Source: Lachnospiraceae bacterium
GTDB lineage: Bacteria; Bacillota; Clostridia; Lachnospirales; Lachnospiraceae
DNA length: 56,462 nt
Direction: 5' to 3'
Assembly: GCA_030527645.1 (NCBI GenBank)
Contig: JAUNAJ010000016.1
Location: 1 to 56,462 of the forward strand
In this document: positions 35,172 to 43,185 of the stretch, one piece after another
Layout of the letters: each line of letters starts with the position of its first letter
How positions within the stretch are numbered: the stretch's first letter is position 1
Notes under the pieces: generated by a model
The model's database searches: none
Told to the model about the DNA's origin: nothing
What the model saw: only the letters and a program-made list of their open reading frames with translations
Made by a program: the position numbers and the translations under genes

Positions 35172-36041
35172 TTATTTTTTTGCCAGTCCGGACTGCTTCC
35201 TGTATTTTCCCGGTGAAAGCCCTACATTCTGAGAAAACATCTTTACAAAGTGACTCAGATTGTCGTAGCCCACCTTCTGCGCTACTTCAGAGATCGGGAG
35301 ATCTGTGATCAGAAGCAGAGTCTGTGCCTCACCGATGCGACGCTGAATGATGTACTGGATCAGTGACATGCCGGTGGCCCTTTTGAATACTCTGGAGGTA
35401 TAGGTGGGACTGATCTCAAAATGTTCGGATATGTCCTGGATGGAAAGATCCTCCAGGGCATGCTCATCCACATAGATCTGGAGCTGTCGCCCCAGTGTCA
35501 ATGCCTTGGAATCCTCGGGGACAGCTGCAGCAGCAGACAGACTGCCTTCGATCAGCTTGTCGATCATACGGAGCAGTGCATCCAGCAGGGACTGGCAGAT
35601 CATCGCTGCTTCAGGTGTCTGAGTACTGGATTGGCGGTAGATCATCTGAAACAGCCTTCGAAACTCATTCTCCAGTTCTCCGGTATGAATCACAGGGCTG
35701 GATCCGGCAGGAAGGAAATGACAGAAAGGCAGTCCCCTGCGCTGGATCTGTCCGATTTCCAGACCGTAAACCGGTGGAGGCGGTGTTTTCAGACATTCAT
35801 TGTGGACAGCATCGCTGTTGTAGATCACCAGATCCCCCGCCATTACCGGATAGGAAATACCATTGATCTCGTACAGCCCCTCTCCTCTTATGATATAGAC
35901 GATTTCTACCATACCGTGATGAGAGTGGGTGGTTCGGGGGTGTTTCTGGTACTGCTCGTCACAATAATTGGTAAATAAAAGCTGAGGATCTCCAAAGGAC
36001 GGGAGATCTTCTTTATGATAGGCGGGAAGTGAATAATGCAT
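35172..36041 (-). CDS. AraC-family regulator with cupin sensor
   Basis: A 289-residue transcription regulator. The N-terminal cupin-like domain (HSHHGMVEIVYIIRGEGLYEI, PVMAGDLVIYNSDAVHNE) should bind a sugar or related ligand. The C-terminal double HTH (about 190-285) includes IQDISEHFEISPTYTSRVFKR and PISEVAQKVGYDNLSHFVKMF. ATG 36041 has AGGAGG 6 nt upstream and gives MHYSLPAYHKED; the frame is open to 36236 but has no site there. Divergent from the dehydrogenase-isomerase-binding protein genes at 36621, which it probably regulates. Confidence 0.88.
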   Translation of the reverse strand: MHYSLPAYHKEDLPSFGDPQLLFTNYCDEQYQKHPRTTHSHHGMVEIVYIIRGEGLYEINGISYPVMAGDLVIYNSDAVHNECLKTPPPPVYGLEIGQIQRRGLPFCHFLPAGSSPVIHTGELENEFRRLFQMIYRQSSTQTPEAAMICQSLLDALLRMIDKLIEGSLSAAAAVPEDSKALTLGRQLQIYVDEHALEDLSIQDISEHFEISPTYTSRVFKRATGMSLIQYIIQRRIGEAQTLLLITDLPISEVAQKVGYDNLSHFVKMFSQNVGLSPGKYRKQSGLAKK

Positions 36042-36620
36042 GGGATTCCTCCTGTATCTTGACTGAGTGTTATTGCTGCTTGATCCTTCTGTCTGCCAAT
36101 GATTTTCTGGTTTGGAATTGTACAAACAGAAATGTTTAGAAAAGGACAAATATCTAAGTATGTTTCTAGTGGTATTATGTGTTGGAATAGAAAAAAAGTC
36201 AAGAAAAACTGTGAAAATATAAGTGTAAAAAAACACAAAAATATTAAAGACTTACAAAGCAAATCATTCCAAAAAATAGTGCAGAAAAACAAAAAAATAT
36301 CATTGATAGATGAAGATATTTGAATCATTGTGGTTGGAAAATCGATATTTCGAGTTGGCCTTTAGGTGGATTGGAAGGATCTACTGACTGTTTCGGAATA
36401 GAATAAAATATACATGAAGGACAAAAAAACGAAACTTTTTTGTGCCGATTTCCGATATAGACTGTGCGGAAAAACGATGCTATTATCAGGTCAGAAAAAA
36501 ACAAGAGAACAAATGCGAACAGAACAAAAAAGAACAAGTTCTGAACGAAAAATCACATACTGAAATTGAGAAAAAAGAGAGAAAAGAAAAACAAAGAATC
36601 GGAACACAGGAGGAAAGAAC
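36042..36620. other. AT-rich divergent intergenic region
   Basis: This 579-bp gap separates the AraC gene and the Gfo/Idh/MocA operon. It is very AT rich, with poly-A tracts at 36182-36310 and 36430-36600. No hairpin, riboswitch or convincing promoter pair stood out. Bent, regulator-rich DNA is plausible. Short Lys/Phe-rich open frames here look random. Confidence 0.5.
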
Positions 36621-37631
36621 ATGTCAGATTTAAGAATTGGTCTCGTAGGAACAGGCGGAATCGGAAGAACACACATCCAGAGAGTAAACACAAAGCTTCA
36701 GGGCGGCAAGATCACAGCATGTGCGGATCCTGCAGCTGCCTTCGGACTTTCCGTAGCAGAGCAGTTTGGAATCAAAGGATATGAGAATCCTCTGGATATG
36801 ATCAACGATCCCGAGATCAACGCAGTGATGGTTACTACCGCTGATCCTTATCATGAGGAATTTGTAATGGCTTCCATCAAGGCAGGAAAATACGTATTCT
36901 GTGAGAAACCGCTGGCACCGAAAGCAGATGCCTGCAAACGGATCGTTGAGGCAGAGATTGCCGGAGGAAAACAGCTGGTACAGGTTGGTTTCATGAGAAG
37001 ATATGATTACGGATATCTACAGTTAAAAGAAGCCCTGGACAGCAAACAGTACGGCGAGGCACTTCTTCTTCACTGTGCACACAGAAATCCGGATGTAGTA
37101 GCAGGCTGGGACAACAGCTCAGCAGTAGAGAACTCCATGGTTCATGAGATCGACACACTCCGCTGGCTGCTTGGTGAGGATTATGCATCAGCAGAGGTTC
37201 GCTTCGGAAAATGCACTACAAAGGGAATTGATGGCGTGCAGGATCCGCAGATCATGATCCTTACAACAAAATCCGGAGTTCGCATTGATGTAGAATCCTT
37301 TGTAACCACACACAACGCATATGAGATCAAATGTGAGATCGTCTGTGAGGATGCGATCCTGAACATGCCGCAGCCCGGATACATTCAGGTCAGCGCAGGT
37401 ACAAAGTCCTTCCGCAAGGAGCATGCAGATTATGCAGAGCGCTTCGGAGCAGCCTATGATACTGAGATCCAGACCTGGATCAAGGCATCCAAGGCAGGAT
37501 ATGTGGACGGACCAACTGCATGGGACGGATATGCATGTCAGGTAGCAGCTGCAGCTGCGTCCCTTGCAAGAGAGACACAGACAGTACAGCCCATCGTATA
37601 TGATGAGATGCCTGAGTTCTACAAAAAGTAA
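36621..37631 (+). CDS. iolG: Gfo/Idh/MocA oxidoreductase (inositol 2-dehydrogenase-like)
   Basis: A 336-residue NAD(P)-dependent dehydrogenase of cyclic polyols or sugars. The Rossmann motif GLVGTGGIGRTHI (about 7-19), CEKPLAP with the catalytic Lys, and the HEIDTLRWLLGE segment match inositol dehydrogenases best. AGGAGG precedes the start. With the TIM-barrel isomerase and sugar-binding protein downstream it resembles a fragment of an inositol or rare-sugar catabolic unit, but iolB, iolC, iolD and iolE-specific neighbours are missing, so the substrate is uncertain. Confidence 0.85.
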   Translation: MSDLRIGLVGTGGIGRTHIQRVNTKLQGGKITACADPAAAFGLSVAEQFGIKGYENPLDMINDPEINAVMVTTADPYHEEFVMASIKAGKYVFCEKPLAPKADACKRIVEAEIAGGKQLVQVGFMRRYDYGYLQLKEALDSKQYGEALLLHCAHRNPDVVAGWDNSSAVENSMVHEIDTLRWLLGEDYASAEVRFGKCTTKGIDGVQDPQIMILTTKSGVRIDVESFVTTHNAYEIKCEIVCEDAILNMPQPGYIQVSAGTKSFRKEHADYAERFGAAYDTEIQTWIKASKAGYVDGPTAWDGYACQVAAAAASLARETQTVQPIVYDEMPEFYKK

Positions 37632-37763
37632 GCTGCTCAGCTGATAAGGAGATCAAATAATAAGGAGATCAAGTAAGAAAAACTCCTCCGGAAGGAAGAA
37701 AATTCCGGGAAAGCTGTAAACATACCGAGTAGAAGAGATGAAGAATGACGAAGGAGATAAATC

Positions 37764-38705
37764 ATGGAACTTTCTATCTGTACTGATGTACTGGCAGACC
37801 TGTCTTATACAGATATGCTGGATAAAGTGAAATCTTACGGAATTAACGCAGTTGAGATGACTGCAGGCGGCTGGGGAGCAAGAAAGCACTGTCCAACAGC
37901 AGAGCTTCTCGCAGACGATGCGAAGCTGGAAGCCTATATGGCAGAGCTTACAAAAAGAGATATGCGCATCTCTGCGCTGAATACCTCCTGCAATCCTCTG
38001 TGGCCTTGTGAAACAGGAAAAGAATATGACGAGTCTATGAGAGACTGCGTACTTCTGGCAGAGAAGATGGGAGTAAAGAAAATCGTGTGTATGTCCGGTC
38101 TTCCTGGAGGCAGCGAGCATGATGTAACACCGAACTGGATTACATCCTCTGTTACTATGACTGCTTACATGCAGCCTACTGTTGATTATCAGTGGAGAGT
38201 GACCACAGAATGGTGGAAAGAATTTGCAGCCTTTTGTCGTCAGCACGGCATCGAGAAGATTGCAATCGAGGAATTCCCCTGCATGATGGTGCACAATGTA
38301 GAGTCCTTCTGGCATCTCAGAGAGGCGGTAGGCGATGATATTATCGGTATCAATCTGGATCCGTCTCATATGATCGCTTATGGCGCTGATCCGATTCAGG
38401 CTGCACGGGCTCTTAAAGGAGCAATCTACCATGTGCATGGAAAGGATACCAGAATCGAGAGAGGTATGGCTGATATCAACGGACTCTGCGAGTATAAGGA
38501 TGTGCTGGATACAGCAAACCGCTCATGGAACTATGTTGCCGTAGGCTGCGGCCAGGATCTGAAATGGTGGAAAGAGTTCTTCTCAGTGGTACGGATGATG
38601 GGATACAACGGCGATGTTTCCCTGGAGATGGAGGATTTCACCATGTCCACAGAGGCCGGAATCGAAACATCCATCGATGCATTGAAGCAGACCATCAGCA
38701 GATAA
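37764..38705 (+). CDS. sugar phosphate isomerase/epimerase (IolE/IolI-like TIM barrel)
   Basis: A 313-residue AP-endonuclease-2-type TIM barrel. Metal-site residues are suggested by IAIEEFPCMM (Glu), LDPSHMIA (His), YHVHGKDT (His) and DVSLEMEDF (Glu). Such enzymes isomerise, epimerise or dehydrate sugar or inosose intermediates. AAGGAG precedes the start. Located 132 bp after the dehydrogenase gene, so the two likely act in one pathway, with oxidation first and isomerisation second. Confidence 0.85.
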   Translation: MELSICTDVLADLSYTDMLDKVKSYGINAVEMTAGGWGARKHCPTAELLADDAKLEAYMAELTKRDMRISALNTSCNPLWPCETGKEYDESMRDCVLLAEKMGVKKIVCMSGLPGGSEHDVTPNWITSSVTMTAYMQPTVDYQWRVTTEWWKEFAAFCRQHGIEKIAIEEFPCMMVHNVESFWHLREAVGDDIIGINLDPSHMIAYGADPIQAARALKGAIYHVHGKDTRIERGMADINGLCEYKDVLDTANRSWNYVAVGCGQDLKWWKEFFSVVRMMGYNGDVSLEMEDFTMSTEAGIETSIDALKQTISR

Positions 38706-38801
38706 TTCAGATAATAGACAACGTAATTCTGTTCATACAGTGAGCTCTGCTTAAAGACAGAGCTGCAGGAAAAAAACAAAGGATCATACAAGGAGAAAAA
38801 C

Positions 38802-39842
38802 ATGAAAAGACGAGTAGTTGCATTAACAATGATCACAGCAATGGCACTTGGAATGATGACAGGATGTGGAGCCGATTCCTCATCCGCATCCGCATCATCC
38901 TCAGCATCCGGAAGCTCATCCGCTTCAGCATCCTCAGCATCCGGGGAGGATACCTATAACATCAGCTTTATCGTAAAGCTGACAGACGGACACTTTTCAA
39001 AGGTAATGGCAGGCGCACAGGCATATGCCGATGAGCATGACAATGTCAATGTAGATATTCTGTCTCCTACATCTGCAACTGCTTACGATGAGCAGGTAAA
39101 TATGATCGAGACCAGCCTCAGCACAGACTCTACCAACGGTGTTGTAATTTCTCCTCTGCAGTCTGATTCTGCAGCCAATCTGGTTGCCGGAACAGACAAA
39201 GCAATCATTGCATGTGATACAGATTTCACATCCGATGTGAAATCAGCTTTTGTTGGAACCGGTAATAAGGACGCTGCAAAAGCAGGCGGTAAGGCAGTAG
39301 TCGAGATGGCGATCGCTAATGGAATTGAAAACCCGACCGTTGTTATTCTGACAGGAGTTCAGGGCGATGAGACCCATGATGCACGTCTGGAAGGCTACAG
39401 AGAAGGTGCAGAGGAAGCAGGCGGAACTGTACTTGAGGTTCAGTATTGTGACGGTATCGCAGATAAGGCTGCAAACTCTATGGAGGCTGTAATGCAGAAC
39501 TATCAGGATGGAGCAGACTGTGTTCTTTCTACTAACGATGATATGGCTATGGCCGCATCCAAGGTTATGAAGGATTCCGGCGGAGAGGCGTATGCTGATA
39601 CACTTCTCTGTGGATTTGACGGAAACCAGACTGCACTGGAGGCTGTAAAAGAGGGAACCCTGGCAATGGACGTTGCACAGGAAGGCTACGCAATGGGCTA
39701 TAAATCAATGGAAGCAATCATTGCAGTACTGAATGGTGAGTCTGTAGACAGCTTCATTGATTCCGGTGCAACTGTAGTAGATTCCTCAAACATCGATGAG
39801 TACATTGAGACCATGAAAGAGATCGGTGTCTGGGAAGAGTAA
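38802..39842 (+). CDS. sugar ABC transporter substrate-binding lipoprotein, orphan
   Basis: A 346-residue lipoprotein with lipobox MTGC (Cys22), a long Ser/Ala-only linker (about 26-48), and a periplasmic-binding-protein type 1 fold (DTYNISFIVKLTDGHFSKVM, VISPLQSDSAANLV, DCVLSTNDDMAMAA, LCGFDGNQTAL) as in ribose/inositol-binding proteins. AAGGAG precedes the start. A terminator follows at once, and no ATPase or permease gene is nearby, so it either uses a transporter encoded elsewhere or acts as a sensor. Likely co-expressed with the two enzymes upstream. Confidence 0.9.
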   Translation: MKRRVVALTMITAMALGMMTGCGADSSSASASSSASGSSSASASSASGEDTYNISFIVKLTDGHFSKVMAGAQAYADEHDNVNVDILSPTSATAYDEQVNMIETSLSTDSTNGVVISPLQSDSAANLVAGTDKAIIACDTDFTSDVKSAFVGTGNKDAAKAGGKAVVEMAIANGIENPTVVILTGVQGDETHDARLEGYREGAEEAGGTVLEVQYCDGIADKAANSMEAVMQNYQDGADCVLSTNDDMAMAASKVMKDSGGEAYADTLLCGFDGNQTALEAVKEGTLAMDVAQEGYAMGYKSMEAIIAVLNGESVDSFIDSGATVVDSSNIDEYIETMKEIGVWEE

Positions 39843-39870
39843 TTCAGACAATTCTTATTCTTATAATAAT

Positions 39871-39903
39871 CGGGCCGGCATATTTATCTGCCGGCTCGAT
39901 TTT
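39871..39903 (+). terminator. intrinsic terminator after the binding-protein gene
   Basis: CGGGCCGGCA pairs with TGCCGGCTCG around an 8-nt loop (one mismatch), followed by TTTT. Confidence 0.88.
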
Positions 39904-39975
39904 GCGTCAATGCTGTTTTTGACTTGCCTTGTGAACTTGAATTGAAAGAATTCAATCGAATTTACACCATAAATG

Positions 39976-40003
39976 TTGATAAATAATAATAATGCGGTAT
40001 AAT
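39976..40003 (+). promoter_or_regulatory. promoter of the HTH-Uma2 gene
   Basis: TTGATA (39976-39981), 16-nt spacer, perfect TATAAT (39998-40003), about 75 nt before the start codon. Confidence 0.65.
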
Positions 40004-40084
40004 AAAGATGTGATCATGGTGTGATTCATAGAGGCACTGAGAACTGCCGGGCTGCTGCTGATTATCTAAGAATGGAGGCATAAG

Positions 40085-40876
40085 ATGACCATTGAAGAGA
40101 TGAAGAAGAAAAAACAGGAACTGGGATACAGCAATGAACGTCTGGCCAGGCTGTCAGGGGTTCCTGAAGCGACCATTCAAAAGATTTTTTCGGGAACAAC
40201 AAAAAGTCCCAGGTATGAAACGATCCATGCGTTAGAAAGGGCACTCTCAGATTCCACAGGAAAAACAGCTGCGGTGCGAGAGGGGACCGCGGACTATTTG
40301 ATTGACAATAATAAGAAACAGGGTGAGTATACAATTGAAGATTATCGATCACTTCCCGATGATCAGCGTGCAGAATTAATAGACGGAGTGATCTATCTCA
40401 TGACAGCACCTGCCACACTCCATCAGCTGATTGCAGGTGAGGTGCATTATCAGATCAAGGCATTTATTAAGCAGAAGGGCGGAAAGTGCCTGCCTTTCAT
40501 TGCACCGGTGGATGTACAGCTGGATCGGGATGAACGAACGATGCTCCAGCCTGATGTACTGATCTGCTGTGATGCCGATCTCGTGGCTCCTGAAAATATC
40601 TTCGGGGCACCGGACTTTGTGTTGGAGGTCATTTCCCCGGGAACGAAGCGAAAGGATTTTACAATTAAGCTGTCCAAATATCAGAATGCGGGCGTTCGTG
40701 AATACTGGATCGTGGATCCTTATAAAAAAATGATTTTTGTCTATTTTTTTGAAAGTGAAACCTGTTGTCCCGGACTGTATCCAATTGATGCTGCAGTTCC
40801 TGTAAATATATATAACGGAGAACTGATGATTGACCTTACCGATGTACTTGACTGGATCAATAAATTGGCTAAGTAA
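40085..40876 (+). CDS. XRE-type HTH fused to Uma2-family PD-(D/E)XK nuclease domain
   Basis: A 263-residue fusion. Residues about 3-60 are an XRE-like HTH (YSNERLARLSGVPEATIQKIFSG). Residues about 80-255 are a Uma2/DUF820 domain of the restriction-endonuclease fold, with RAELIDGVIYLM, MLQPDVLICC, PDFVLEVISPGT and KLSKYQNAGVREYWIVDP supplying the expected Glu/Asp and Lys residues. Uma2 proteins are abundant in cyanobacteria and some Clostridia and their biological role is unsettled. GGAGG precedes the start, and the gene is transcribed alone. Sequence-specific nuclease or a regulator with a nuclease-like sensor domain are both open. Confidence 0.85.
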   Translation: MTIEEMKKKKQELGYSNERLARLSGVPEATIQKIFSGTTKSPRYETIHALERALSDSTGKTAAVREGTADYLIDNNKKQGEYTIEDYRSLPDDQRAELIDGVIYLMTAPATLHQLIAGEVHYQIKAFIKQKGGKCLPFIAPVDVQLDRDERTMLQPDVLICCDADLVAPENIFGAPDFVLEVISPGTKRKDFTIKLSKYQNAGVREYWIVDPYKKMIFVYFFESETCCPGLYPIDAAVPVNIYNGELMIDLTDVLDWINKLAK

Positions 40877-40888
40877 ATGCAGTTATGC

Positions 40889-40918
40889 TTGACTAACTAA
40901 CAGAAAACTTGCTAGACT
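40889..40918 (+). promoter_or_regulatory. candidate promoter of the riboswitch-antiporter transcript
   Basis: TTGACT (40889-40894), 18-nt spacer, TAGACT (40913-40918). Modest match, but correctly placed about 40 nt before the riboswitch. Confidence 0.4.
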
Positions 40919-40956
40919 CTGTGTAGTTTCTTAGAAACAGAATAATAAGAATATAT

Positions 40957-41049
40957 TCCGTGAGGGAGTAGTTCGCGTGTTTGACTGCGTGATTTGTCAA
41001 CAGACTCGGTCGTCAGACCTGGCAAATCTTAATGAATGAGACTCATGTA
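40957..41049 (+). ncRNA. yybP-ykoY manganese riboswitch aptamer
   Basis: CGTGAG (40959-40964) pairs with CTCATG (41042-41047) as helix P1. Directly inside it is the hallmark GGGAGTAG, then GGTCGTCAGACC (the CGTCA loop), and GAGA just before the 3' strand. This order is that of the yybP-ykoY class, which binds Mn2+ and usually turns on genes for metal export. The 3' strand of P1 is also part of the following terminator stem, so ligand binding would prevent termination. It precedes a cation antiporter. Confidence 0.8.
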
Positions 41050-41084
41050 TATCTGCTGCAGGCAGGTATACATGGGTCTTTTTG
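41039..41084 (+). terminator. riboswitch expression platform terminator
   Basis: AGACTCATGTATATCTGC pairs with GCAGGTATACATGGGTCT across a TGCAG-type loop, with a few G-U or mismatched pairs, followed by TTTTTG. It overlaps the P1 3' strand and so is mutually exclusive with the aptamer. Confidence 0.8.
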
Positions 41085-41210
41085 TTAGGCATGCAAAGCA
41101 ATCGTCCGGTGGACGTTCTTTGCTTCACTAACAGTCAGGAATGAAACTGCACAGTGCGGCGGTTTCATTCCCGAGTATGAACTGACGGAATAGGAAAGAG
41201 GTAAAAGTAT

Positions 41211-42224
41211 ATGGAGAATTTCATCAACAGTGCACCCATTTTTCTTGTTGTGCTTCTGCTGGCAGTTGGATTTGTCTTATTGATCAAAGGTGCCGATGTA
41301 TTCGTAGACGGAAGCTCCAGTATCGCAAAACGATTCCATGTTCCGTCGCTGATCATTGGATTGACCATTGTATCGATGGGAACCTCTCTGCCGGAGACTG
41401 CAGTCAGCATTACTGCATCCATCGGAGGAAGCAATTCACTGGCGATCAGTAACGCAATCGGATCCAACCTGTTTAATCTGATGGTGGTGATTGGAGTGTG
41501 CGCGATAATGGCCACGGTTCCGGTAGGACAGGAAACAATTCGAGGAGACATTCCCTTCTCGGCTGTCTGTGCCGGTGTGCTGATGCTGCTGGGCATTTTG
41601 GGAATTGCAGATGTTTCGGGAATGACACTGGGGCATCTGGACGGCGTGCTTCTGCTTCTTCTGTTTGCAGGATATCTTGCTTTCCTGTTCCGCAGAACCA
41701 TGAAGGCCTCAAAGGACCACCGGATGATTCCTGCCGATGCTGAGGTTGCAGAGGAGACAGAGGAGAATTACAAGGTTCTTCCCCTTTCTAAGAGCCTTCT
41801 TTTCATCGCCATCGGTATTGTGGGAATCGCAGTGGGCGGTGATCTGACTGTGGATACTGCAAGCCGGATCGCTATGGAATTGGGAATGAGTGAAACACTG
41901 GTTGGTCTGACCATTGTATCCATCGGAACCTCTCTGCCGGAGCTGGTTACTTCTGTAATGGCAGCAAGAAAAAATGAGGTGGGAATGGCACTCGGCAATG
42001 CAATTGGTTCCAATATTTTTAATATCCTGATGGTTCTTGGTATCGCTTCTGCAATCAGTCCGATTGCACTGATCACTGAGAATATTATTGATATTGTGGT
42101 TCTTCTGGTTTTTACGCTGATCGTGTGGATCTTTGCAGCTACAAAGAAAAAACTGAACAAAACAGAGGGTGTGATCATGCTGCTGCTTTATGTGGTGTAT
42201 GCTGTGTACATCTGTATCCGCTGA
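41211..42224 (+). CDS. CaCA-family cation/Na+ antiporter (YrbG-like)
   Basis: A 337-residue membrane protein with about ten hydrophobic segments in two repeated halves. Each half bears the alpha-repeat signature: GTSLPETAVSITASIGGSNSL with GNAIGSN (about 65-90), and GTSLPELVTSVMAARKNE with GNAIGSN (about 240-270). An acidic cytoplasmic loop (AEVAEETEEN) lies between. These proteins exchange Ca2+ or related divalent cations for Na+ or H+. Control by a manganese riboswitch suggests that Mn2+ export is the physiological role here, which is inference. GAGG precedes the start. Confidence 0.9.
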   Translation: MENFINSAPIFLVVLLLAVGFVLLIKGADVFVDGSSSIAKRFHVPSLIIGLTIVSMGTSLPETAVSITASIGGSNSLAISNAIGSNLFNLMVVIGVCAIMATVPVGQETIRGDIPFSAVCAGVLMLLGILGIADVSGMTLGHLDGVLLLLLFAGYLAFLFRRTMKASKDHRMIPADAEVAEETEENYKVLPLSKSLLFIAIGIVGIAVGGDLTVDTASRIAMELGMSETLVGLTIVSIGTSLPELVTSVMAARKNEVGMALGNAIGSNIFNILMVLGIASAISPIALITENIIDIVVLLVFTLIVWIFAATKKKLNKTEGVIMLLLYVVYAVYICIR

Positions 42225-42324
42225 GTTTGTGGGGACTACAGAAAGCTCCACCGTAGTTTTCACCGCTGGATCAGGATCAGTTTCTCACCATCTATCGAGG
42301 CGGAAACTTCCAAGACTGAGGTGC

Positions 42325-42356
42325 AGAGAGCCGGCTTTTGCCGGCTCTCTGTTTTT
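42325..42356 (+). terminator. intrinsic terminator after the antiporter
   Basis: AGAGAGCCGGC pairs perfectly with GCCGGCTCTCT across TTTT, followed by GTTTTTC. It leads directly into the 52-bp repeat array. Confidence 0.92.
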
Positions 42357-42540
42357 CTGTGCTCATATCTTTCTTTGCGGGCACAGGGATTTCCGGTTTC
42401 CGGGTTTCCTGTGCCTGTATCTTTCTTTGCGGGCACAGGGATTTCCGGTTTCCGGGTTTCCTGTGCCTGTATCTTTCTTTGCAGGCATAGGGATTTTCGG
42501 CTTTCGTTGTTTCTGTGCTTATATCTTTCTATATCAGAGA
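42357..42540. repeat. 52-bp tandem hairpin repeat array, copy 2
   Basis: The word CTTTCTTTGCRGGCAYAGGGAT recurs at 42369, 42421 and 42473, and a decayed fourth unit (CTTTCTATATC) starts at 42525; the period is exactly 52 bp. Units contain CCTGTGCC and GGCACAGG as inverted repeats. The reverse complement aligns with the array at 5-160. The frames that read through it (Phe/Leu/Cys rich) are almost certainly not genes. The remaining part to 42768 holds two small hairpins (GGTCAG/CTGACC near 42660 and CTCAGCT/AGCTGAG near 42707-42736). Confidence 0.8.
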
Positions 42541-42768
42541 AGTTTCATAAAAAGATTGCAGGTTGCCCGTGAACTGTAACTGTAATTGTTTTTACAGAGT
42601 AAACTGCAGGGGAGTCTTGTAGACGCAGGTTCGTCAACGTGATATGATGAATCTGGTCAGTAAAAAACTGACCAATACTGTTAAACAGGTTCAATCTTAT
42701 AGTCTCAGCTTTTACTCGTATTAGAATAGCTGAGCAGATTGCAGTAGCATACGAGGAGGTAAGAAGTT

Positions 42769-43140
42769 ATGAAGGTAATCAGTACAGATAAAGCACCGGG
42801 AGCGATCGGACCCTATTCTCAGGCCTATGTTGTAAACGGAATGGCTTTTTGTTCCGGACAGATTCCGGTTGATCCGGCTACCGGTGAGATCCCGGATGGC
42901 ATCGCGGCTCAGGCTGAGCAGAGCTGTAAAAATGTAGGGGCACTGCTGGAGGCTGCTGGCAGTGATTTTGATCATGTAGTAAAGACCACCTGCTTCATTG
43001 CAGATATGGATGATTTCGCGGCTTTCAATGAGGTATACGCTAAATATTTCACTTCAAAGCCGGCAAGAAGCTGTGTTGCAGTAAAGACAATTCCAAAGGG
43101 GGCCTTATGTGAGATTGAGGTTACGGCTCTGGTGAAATAA
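42769..43140 (+). CDS. ridA: RidA family enamine/imine deaminase
   Basis: A 123-residue trimeric protein that hydrolyses reactive enamines and imines formed by PLP enzymes such as threonine dehydratase. The family opening VISTDKAPGAIGPYSQAYVVNGMAFCSGQIP, the active-site Arg in KPARSCVAVKTIPKGALCEIE and normal length leave little doubt. AGGAGG precedes the start. It ends 45 bp before the GH3 start I chose; the link with that gene is probably just co-transcription. Confidence 0.95.
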   Translation: MKVISTDKAPGAIGPYSQAYVVNGMAFCSGQIPVDPATGEIPDGIAAQAEQSCKNVGALLEAAGSDFDHVVKTTCFIADMDDFAAFNEVYAKYFTSKPARSCVAVKTIPKGALCEIEVTALVK

Positions 43141-43185
43141 CGTGTGCGGGATCCCGGCATGAATCAAATGGAAATGGAGACGCAG

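Noticed and set aside
42190-42579. Phe/Leu/Cys-rich open frames through the 52-bp repeat array
   Set aside because: They are translations of tandem non-coding repeats, and the period of 52 is not a multiple of three, so successive units fall in different frames.
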